The notes beneath the pieces were generated by a model. It saw only the letters and a list, made by a program, of their open reading frames with translations, did no database searches and was not told the DNA's origin. Positions 23,408 to 30,504 of a DNA stretch of 64,000 nt are shown in pieces. Source of the DNA: Jaminaea rosea (taxonomy: Eukaryota > Basidiomycota > Exobasidiomycetes > Microstromatales); NCBI RefSeq assembly GCF_003144245.1, contig NW_020289986.1, positions 434,001 to 498,000 of the forward strand, in the 5' to 3' direction. The position numbers and the translations under genes were made by a program. Within the stretch, counting starts at the first letter, position 1. Each line of letters begins with the position of its first letter.

Positions 23408-23566
23408 CTTGATGCTTGTGATGAGGAGGGGAGAGAGAGGGCAAAAGAAGACAGGAGCGACGAGGGCGGAAAGGGAAATCTTCGGCCAATCAACTCGTCT
23501 CCACTCGATCTGGACCTGGACCGGAGTCGAGGCGACGCAACGAAACGCGTCCTCCTTTGTTACCGC

Positions 23567-24941
23567 ATGTTCAATCGATTGGTTCAGAGGTCCACCCGCT
23601 TGCCAGCTCAACTAATCCATCAAACCATCCTCAACACAGCCTTCGCTATGCCACCAAGACGCAACGCATCCCGAGCTGCTAGTGCTGCATCCACAGCCAA
23701 GGAGAGCAATGGAGCTGGACCCTCAACCCCCTCGACTTCCAAGGCAAAGGCAGCCGCGTCACCTCATGGCCAGACGAAGCGCAAGGCAGCTGACAAGGAG
23801 CAGCCCAAGGCAGAGGAGCTCGTTAAAAATGACGAGGGCAAGGAGTCGCCCCCAGCGAAGCAAAAGAAGCCCCGTACTTCCAAGGCCAAAGCAGACGCTG
23901 CCCCCAACGCCGGCGGTCTCCCTGACTCGCCCGCCGCACCTCGGGGTAAGGACGATGATATTCTTGCCTACGAGGGATGCCCAAAGACGGTCGATATTCC
24001 CAACCCGCTATCCTTCTCTGATGCTCCGCGAAAAGAGGGGACCGTACGCGTTGCGGCATGGAATATCGTGTCACTCAAGAGTGCAGAGGGGAAGGGACTT
24101 AGCAGGTACATCGAGGCAGAGGATGCTGATGTTGTGAGTAGCAGCAAGGAGGAGACCATGACGACGGAACAGGACAGCAGCGACTGACCCTTGTGCTTCA
24201 AAACCCCACACATAGCTCATTCTCACCGAAACCAAAGTGAATGAGCCTCCCACGTTCTTCCAATCCACGCGCTACCCGCATCAGGCCTGGGGAATCGGCG
24301 CCACAAAATCCTACGCAGGCGTAGCCGTCCTCTCCAAGATCCCGCCCCTCGCCGTCCACAAGGGCCTTCCCGGTATGATCCCCGCAGACTACGAGACCAA
24401 GTCGCGCTGCCTGGTCGTCGAGTACCCCGGTTGCTTCCTTGTCGGGACGTACTGCGTGAACGCGGGGGAGGGGCTGAAGAGTATGCCTGCCAAGCAAGGC
24501 TGGAACACTGCGCTGGCCAAGAGGATCGCAGAATTGGACGCCCAAAAGCCAGTGGTGTGGACGGGAGATCTCAACGTGGTGTACGATTCGTACGACCTTG
24601 CCCGTGCGAGTCAGAAGTGGAACAAGTCTGCCGGCTACACGCAGATTGAGTGCGATGCGCATCGAGCCCTACTGGAGGGCAAGGCAACGGAGGGGGCAAA
24701 GCCGCTCGTCGACGTTTGGAGGGAGCACCACCCTGGTGCCAAGGGGCATTTCACCTACTATGGTTGGAGAGGGATGTGCAGAGCCAAGGGGATTGGCTGG
24801 CGCATCGATTCGTTCATTGTCAGTGAGAGGGCCAAGGACAGATGTACTGGGTGCGAAATTAGGCAGGAGGTGTACGGGGCCAGCGATCATGTGCCTGTGT
24901 ATGCCGACTTGGATGAGAAGTTGTTCAAGGGCGGCGAGTGA
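23567..24941 (+). CDS. Apurinic/apyrimidinic endonuclease, exonuclease III/APE1 type
   Basis: Exons 23567-24133 and 24216-24941 give 430 residues. It cuts DNA 5' of abasic sites in base-excision repair. Motifs of the endonuclease/exonuclease/phosphatase fold are present: VRVAAWNI, the metal Glu in ILTETK (just after the junction), GVAVLSK, WTGDLNVV, GWRIDSF and the catalytic SDHVPV. A Lys/Ala-rich disordered segment (KKPRTSKAKADA) precedes the domain and looks like a nuclear signal. Two in-frame starts are visible: ATG 23567 (C at -3, weak) adds 27 Arg-containing residues without acid (MFNRLVQRSTRLPAQ), while ATG 23648 (G at -3, strong) starts MPPRRNASR. Leaky scanning could thus make mitochondrial and nuclear forms. 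Confidence 0.94.
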
Positions 24942-25398
24942 GGGAGGCAGTTGGGACGGGCACAGAGTTGGGTCGAATAAGGTCTCTCATCTAGACGTCT
25001 GCACATTCTTCGCTGCAAGTATCGTGGCATTTGGCATATTCAATTGTCCGTGAGCGAAATCGAGCGCGCTGTGAAGAACGCCTGTGCAACAATGGGAGAC
25101 CGAGATGTAGAGCGCAAAGGCCGAGGCAGTCGGGAAGGCGGAGGGACATTATCGAGGAGAGGCGAGACGAGTGGCTTCCATCCATGACGCCTGCTTAGAG
25201 GATGACTGCTCGGTCCTGCGTTGGGAGCCAGCGCAGAGACGAGCCTTTGCCCAAGGGGGCAGGCGTGGTAGGGTGCGTGGGAGACTGGATGGCGTAAAGT
25301 CGACGAAGATGCCTCGCCGATGATCTATGAACAGTAGAGGCCGAGACGACAGGAGTCCCCTTGCGCCGCAAAAGGATGTTGTTGCGAGCGCTGCCCGC
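24942..25398. other. Convergent 3' region
   Basis: It lies between the AP endonuclease stop and the stop of the GPI-type protein gene. No gene or RNA is recognisable. Confidence 0.5.
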
Positions 25399-25918
25399 TT
25401 AGAAAAGGAGGTACGCAGCCCCCGCCGCGAGACCACCCAGTGCCGCAACTGCGTGCCCACCCGCCGCAGCCATACCGAAGCCCTCTGCACCAGAAGACTG
25501 GCTAGTGTTGAAGCCCGGGATCTGGTTGGTAGCCAAGATCCTGCCAGACGAGACTACGGGCGAGGGGATCTCAGTCGACTGTGGCGGAGTGTAGCCGCTG
25601 ATCGTCTGAAGGCCCGTCGCTGAGGTGAGATCATCACCTCCGCCTCCTGCTCCTCCTCCCAGACCGGCACCGTTCTGTCGCCTTTCCAGCTCGAAGGGCG
25701 TAGGGACTGCGTCACGCGCTGCTACGGGAGAGCTGTGAAGAGTACCAAAGAGGGCGTGGAGATGTGGGCGTTAGCGGATGCTGTGAAGACATGTACACAC
25801 GGGCGCGCAACACTCACGCTTCTCTTTGCTCGAACGGTGCTGCTGCGACTTCAGTGGCAACAACGGCCGATGCTGAGAGGAGAGTAGCCAGGGCTACGAC
25901 GAGGAGTGATGTGCGCAT
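25399..25918 (-). CDS. Small secreted, probably GPI-anchored surface protein
   Basis: Exon 1 is 25818-25918 and exon 2 is 25399-25732 (85-base intron, GTGAGT/TTCACAG), giving 144 residues. A signal peptide is clear (MRTSLLVVALATLLSASAVV, cleavage after ALA/ATEVAAA region). The mature part is short and contains ARDAVPTPFELERR, which may be a Kex2-type processing point, then a Gly-rich run and a Thr/Ser stretch. The C-terminus is hydrophobic with small residues before it (SSGAEG, then AALGGLAAGAAYLLF at the very end), the pattern of a GPI attachment signal. No enzymatic motif or cysteine is visible. I do not recognise a family. Expected site: cell wall or plasma membrane. Confidence 0.8.
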
Positions 25919-26557
25919 GACTGTGATGCGTGCGATTTGAGAGAGGACGGAGGGCAGAGGTGGATGCACTTGGCTTGTGTAGTCGAAAGCTAGCTCTGCC
26001 GGAGGGTATCTGGCACCAAATGAAGTGCCGTGCAGTGAGAGGCGAAGAGGAGTGGTAGTGGTGCGAGTTCAAGGTCGAAGGCGGTCGTGGTAATGAGGTC
26101 GAGACGGTTGCTTGGCTTGGCTTGGCTCACGACTCGACGTCGTTTGGGATGTTTGAAGCCGTCAAGAGGCACGCCGCCACTGTGAGAGAGGCGTGCGCCT
26201 GGCGTCCGCCCGTCGCCCGCCTCGTGCCGACTGGCCGGCCTCTCTCTGGGCCTCCCAGGGGCCAGGAGCAAGGCGTCGATCATCCATCGATGTCGATTCG
26301 CTCGCGTGGCAAGCCGCGCGCTTTTTGCCAGAAGAAGTGAGGGAGCGAGGGCGGCGACAAGCAAAGGCTCGCCAGAGGAGCGTCTTCCCTTCGTGGCCTT
26401 TGCTCAGCGCATGCTCACTTTCTGCTCGTCATCAACAGCAGTACCAACACTACTCAAACAACAACAGCCACTGCGCATCGCCGTCTTCTCTCTGCAGCCC
26501 CCTTTATACCGTTGCTTCAGTTCAACCACCCTCAACCCCACCAAGAAGCGTATCAGG
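25919..26557. other. Divergent region with the OLA1 leader
   Basis: It is shared by the GPI-type gene (minus) and OLA1 (plus). From 26411 it contains an in-frame, ATG-started extension of OLA1 of 49 residues, described with that gene. The rest shows nothing I can name. Confidence 0.5.
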
Positions 26558-28138
26558 ATGCCGCCAAAGAAGGGCGCCCCAGTCGTCGAGAAGGCTCGCC
26601 TCGGCAGGCCTTCCAATAACTTGAAGATGGGCATCGTCGGTCTTCCCAACGTAGGCAAGTCGTCTCTCTTCAACACCATTGCCAAGTGCGACCTCGGAAA
26701 GAGCGCAAACTTCCCCTACGCTACCATTGAGCCCGAAGAGGCTCGTGTTCCCGTCCCCGATGACCGTTTCCTTTGGTTGTGCGAGAAGTACAAGCCCAAG
26801 AGCGAGATCCCAGCTTTTCTGACCTGCATTGTGAGTCTTCGCAGCTGCCAGTGCCCCACGTCGATCAGAAGTGACTCATCTCCTTCACCCCTCTCATGCA
26901 GGACATTGCCGGTCTGACTGCTGGAGCCTCGACTGGTGCTGGTCTCGGCAACGCCTTCTTGTCCAACGTGCGCGCAGTAGACGGCATCTTCCAGGTAGTC
27001 CGAGCGTTCGACGATGCTGAGGTCATCCACGTCGAGGGTGATGTCGACCCGTGCAGAGACATGGAGATCATCTCAAAGGAGCTGCGTCTCAAGGACATCG
27101 AGTGGACCGAGAAGTCTCTCGAGACGGCCAGGAAGAATGCTCGAGGAGCCTCTGGTCTCGACGCAAAGAGGAAGCAGGAGGACATTGCCACCATGGAGAA
27201 GGCTCTCAAGGCGCTGACAGAGGACAACATGGATGTGCGAAAGGTCGACTGGTCGCCCAAGGAGGTGAGTAAGCGTGCGAGCGGCGCAAAGAGGCTTGTA
27301 GTGGAAGTTTGGACGTGGCATCGCAAGGCGGCAGCATGACCGCTCCTCTAAGGATGAACAAGAGGGCGCACATTGAGACCCTCGAATTCTAATAACCCAG
27401 CTCGTCGATCGGCCTCATCAGCTGAGCATGAGAAAAGAAGTTTTATTCTGAACCCAGAGCGGAGCAGCAGCACCAGCCAGGAGGGAAAGGACATCGGGGC
27501 AGGGGAAGGAGGGCGAGGAAGTCTCGGCATTCACTCGCACCCGCAGCGCGACCCGCTCACACTCCTTCTCCACGCTCACACGCTCGCAGGTCGACGTCAT
27601 CAACACCATGTCCCTCCTGACCGCCAAGCCCGTCATCTACCTCGTTAACCTCAGCGAACGCGACTACGTCCGCAAGAAGAACAAGTGGCTCCCCAAGATC
27701 AAGCAATGGATCGATGAGAACAACCCAGGAGACCAGCTCATCCCCTTCTCCGTCGCACTCGAGGAGCGTCTTGTCCAGGCCGGCTCACCAGAGAAGGAGC
27801 AGGAGGAGCTCAAGGCTCTGGGAGAGAACGTGACGGGAGCCCTGTCCAAGATTACCAAGGCAGGCTACGATGGGCTCGACCTCATTCGTTACTTCACCTG
27901 CGGACCGGACGAGGTCCGTGCCTGGTGTATCCGCTCGGGTACCAAGGCTCCGAATGCTGCTGGGGTCATCCATTCCGACTTCCAGCAGAAGTTCGTCTGC
28001 GGTGAAATCATGGCATTTAGCGATCTGCAGCAGTACGGGACTGAGGGGGAGACCAAAGCGGCGGGCAAGCTGAGGCAAGAGGGCAAGAACTACATCGTCG
28101 TGGACGGAGATGTTTGTCATTGGCAGGTGGGAAGATAA
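26558..28138 (+). CDS. OLA1: Obg-like ATPase 1 (OLA1/YchF GTPase family)
   Basis: Exons 26558-26830, 26902-27264 and 27590-28138 give 394 residues, the same length as the yeast protein. OLA1 is an ATP-preferring P-loop protein linked to ribosomes and stress responses. The G1 motif is GLPNVGKSSL, FPYATIEPEEARVPVPD follows, G3 reads DIAGLTAGAS across intron 1, and YLVNLSERDY is the G4-like region. The TGS domain ends the protein (GAKAPNAAGVIHSDF-like, KNYIVVDGDV). An in-frame upstream ATG at 26411 (C at -3, weak) would add 49 residues resembling a mitochondrial presequence (PPLYRCFSSTTLNPTKKRIR); ATG 26558 has A at -3. The second intron is 325 bases, about four times the local norm. Confidence 0.97.
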
Positions 28139-28245
28139 TGTCGAGCATGAGGAGGCAATGTCATCCATACAGCGCGATCCCATTGGTGCGATCACCTGAG
28201 CGTCGCTTGACTGCAGGCAATTCCCTCTTCATTTGTCCTCGCACC

Positions 28246-28542
28246 TCAGTAGAAGCACACCGAGCTGACCCCCTCATAGCAAGCATCGACGAGCAGCGGC
28301 TTACAGACAGCGCCGCAGTTGAGAGTCTTGCAAATCTTGGCCCTCATGGGAGGTCCGATCTTGGAGCGGAAGGAGGAGCAAGCAGTCTTCACATTGGCGA
28401 GCGTACCTCTGGCGGTTGTGTTTGAGTCGAGGGAGGAGACCTGCATGCCTTTGCAGATGAGATCTTCGAAGCAGTCCCCTAGATGCGTGGCTTGGAGGGT
28501 TGTGGTCAGGAGGAGCATGGCGAGAACGACGGAGATGGCCAT
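28246..28542 (-). CDS. Small secreted eight-cysteine protein (family member A)
   Basis: A single-exon reading of 98 residues. The chosen ATG at 28542 (G at -3) starts a textbook signal peptide (MAISVVLAMLLLTTTLQA); an upstream in-frame ATG at 28578 has weak context. The mature part begins THLGDCF and has eight cysteines: GDC-x5-C, then C-x2-F-x3-I-G-P-P, KIC, NC-x3-C, CY and a final VC two residues before the end. The same order occurs in five genes at 42.8-46.2 kb and in the neighbour at 28975. I do not recognise the family. Small, secreted, cysteine-rich and duplicated suggests a candidate effector or cell-surface factor; that role is an inference. Confidence 0.78.
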   Translation of the reverse strand: MAISVVLAMLLLTTTLQATHLGDCFEDLICKGMQVSSLDSNTTARGTLANVKTACSSFRSKIGPPMRAKICKTLNCGAVCKPLLVDACYEGVSSVCFY

Positions 28543-28974
28543 GCCATCTCGCAAGAAAGCGATGAAGCAGGCCACCATTCAATGGAAGGTCAGCAAGGTG
28601 AGAATCGGTACGCGTCGGTCGCTGACAGTGAGGAAAAGCAGAGAAGTCACCCTGGCCTGCTGCCCACTCCGGTGTCACTAAGCCACCTCGGCTTAACGAG
28701 CCGCCACGAGCGCAACAATCACGCCTTCGGAACCTCGTACAAGCACCCCCTCGCCGCACTCAGAAGCATACCGACAACTAGAGATCTCGTGATCCTGAGG
28801 CAGGTGCTCCAATCAATAGTATCACACTGACGGCAGTCAGCCATGTGGCACTTGAAAAGTGTTCGATTGCTCGGGTTCATGGATCGTGTTCCACCGTGGC
28901 ATGAGCCTTCTAGGCTGAGAGCAGGACAAGAAACATCTTTTTCTAGCTCGTGTTTGACTTCTCTCGCATTCGCT
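28543..28974. other. Spacer between two family members
   Basis: It separates the secreted genes A and B, both on the minus strand, and should hold the promoter of A. Nothing else was recognised. Confidence 0.45.
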
Positions 28975-29415
28975 CTACGAAAAGCAGACCGTCCTCAAAA
29001 GGCCGCCTGATCCCAGGATACAAGCGCCGACGCTGAGAGGGTCGCAGAGCTTGCAATCGGACGTGCGACAGATCTGAGCGTTCAAGTTTGGCGAAGGTCC
29101 CACGGCAGACTTGAAGGCCTTGCTGCGAAAGGGCGAGAGAGGGGTGCTCAGCGCTGAAGAGCGTCCCCAAGCAGGTCGAAGCGCTCACTCACCAATAGTC
29201 AGTGTTGGTACCTACGACTTGATTCTTCGCCAGATTGCCATCGACGCTATGCGCGACGGCACCGTTGCAACCTTGCCAATTATCGTAGCAATCTTATCGT
29301 AGCAATCGCCCGCATGTCCAGCAATCACGCCGTTGAAGAGCGTGAGGAGGCTGAGCAGGCCTGCGGCCAGGAGCGAGGTTCGCAAGGGAAACGTCGAAGC
29401 GATGAGCGGCATCAT
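28975..29415 (-). pseudogene. Secreted eight-cysteine family member B, apparently broken
   Basis: An ATG at 29415 starts a strong signal peptide (TSLLAAGLLSLLTLFNGVIA) followed by GDCY, as in the sister genes. A second exon (about 28975-29122, preceded by a GT-AG intron of ~70 bases) encodes the family's second half, with the C-x2-F-x3-V-G-P block, a C-x2-C pair and a cysteine two residues before the stop. The reading frame between the two halves is not continuous; it looks broken with about one break. Cysteine spacing places it closest to gene A, 400 bases away, although A lacks the intron. A recent decay or an assembly error are both possible. Confidence 0.6.
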
Positions 29416-29990
29416 GTCGCTTGTGATAGTGGTCAGGCGGGGTGAGGCGGTCGGTTGGGGAGGAGGCTGTGGGGAGACGACAGGGAGGGATCGAGCTGGG
29501 CTGACGCGCGCTTGATATACGAGAGCGCTGAGGCCGTGGTGGATGACGAAGCTGACGTGGATACCCCCTTGACCATCGGCTGATAGCGGCCGTGATATCG
29601 AGACGGCGCGGTGGGTCCGTAGCAAGCGGCCCGCGCCAAGTCAGGACAGTCCTTCACAGTACGCAGCGCTCGATGTCCATCGAGGAGCTTGAGCGCAATG
29701 CAGCAAACACGTGAACTCACGACGGCCGGAAAATCACACGTAGCCCTGTGCCCAAACCAGTGAGCTACTATTGCCGTCGTGGCGACGACAAAGACGTACC
29801 GGGGGCGAGATGTCGATAGCGAACGGAATCTCGAAGAGTGACAGGCAGGCAATGGTTAGACCAACCGAGCTCACAGCAAAGCATAATGAGGCAGAGTGAT
29901 CATCTGCGAGCTTGCCCAACGCCTCATGTTTCCGGTCAAAGTCGTGCATCGACCTGGCCCTCGTGTGTGAAGCTCAATTCTGTCCTGACC

Positions 29991-30024
29991 ATCGCGGTGG
30001 CTCTAGAATCGCGGTGGCTCTAGA
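29991..30024 (+). repeat. Perfect 17-base tandem duplication
   Basis: The unit ATCGCGGTGGCTCTAGA occurs twice without spacer or mismatch. It lies in non-coding sequence and looks recent. Confidence 0.9.
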
Positions 30025-30222
30025 CGGAAGAGCAGGTCGATTGACGAGTGAAAGCCCATTCTTGTAGGAGTCACCAGTCAGGATTTGATTCTTATTGCCA
30101 GGGGACATGTTTCCCCGGACGACGCGAAAAGCGGCACACTCTACATTCGATGAGCGGCGGCAGGGTCAATGTCGCGCTTTTCGTACGCGCCAATTGGGCG
30201 GCGTCGGCAAAAAAAGTGGAGC

Positions 30223-30226
30223 AAAA
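30223..30226 (-). terminator. RNA polymerase III terminator of the tRNA
   Basis: On the minus strand a TTTCTTTT element begins directly after the tRNA, and a run of seven T (30208-30214 on the plus strand as A) backs it up. Confidence 0.6.
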
Positions 30227-30230
30227 GAAA

Positions 30231-30320
30231 TAGCTGAAACTGGTTTCGATCCAGTGACCCTCAGGTCACCTGCGTTGCCGCAAATATGAGCCTGATGCGC
30301 TACCACTGCGCTATTCAGCT
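30231..30320 (-). tRNA. Initiator tRNA-Met (CAT) with an 18-base intron
   Basis: The 90-base gene folds fully: acceptor AGCTGAA/TTCAGCT with seven pairs, D stem GCGC/GCGC around AGTGGTA, anticodon stem TCAGG/CCTGA, T stem ACTGG/CCAGT, discriminator A. The anticodon loop is CTCATA plus A, interrupted after position 37 by an 18-base intron (TTTGCGGCAACGCAGGTG). It is the initiator and not the elongator form: the first pair is A1-U72, and the T loop is ATCGAAA with A54 and A60 in place of TTC. Pair 29-41 is A-U, where initiators normally have G-C. Start-to-finish reading was by eye. Confidence 0.93.
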
Positions 30321-30504
30321 GAATGGGAGGGTTTGGCAAAATGAACAAACTATATACAGTCACAGTCATTCATCACCCTGCACTCCCACGCTCCTGGCTG
30401 CTCAACGCGAACGCGGATGGACGAACGCGACGTGAGGTGAGCAGCCGCTTCCTCGACAGTGTTGCTCTTCCTTACCACCAATCTTCACTCTCTCGCCCCG
30501 CGTC

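Larger units (their letters stand above)
29416..30230. other. Intergenic region between secreted gene B and the tRNA
   Basis: No gene is supported. Several short minus frames occur without family features. A perfect 17-base tandem duplication lies at 29991-30024 and the tRNA terminator at the right end. Confidence 0.45.

Noticed and set aside
25399-25918. The GPI-type gene as a further member of the eight-cysteine family.
   Set aside because: Its mature part has no cysteine and no shared block; only the signal peptide is similar in kind.
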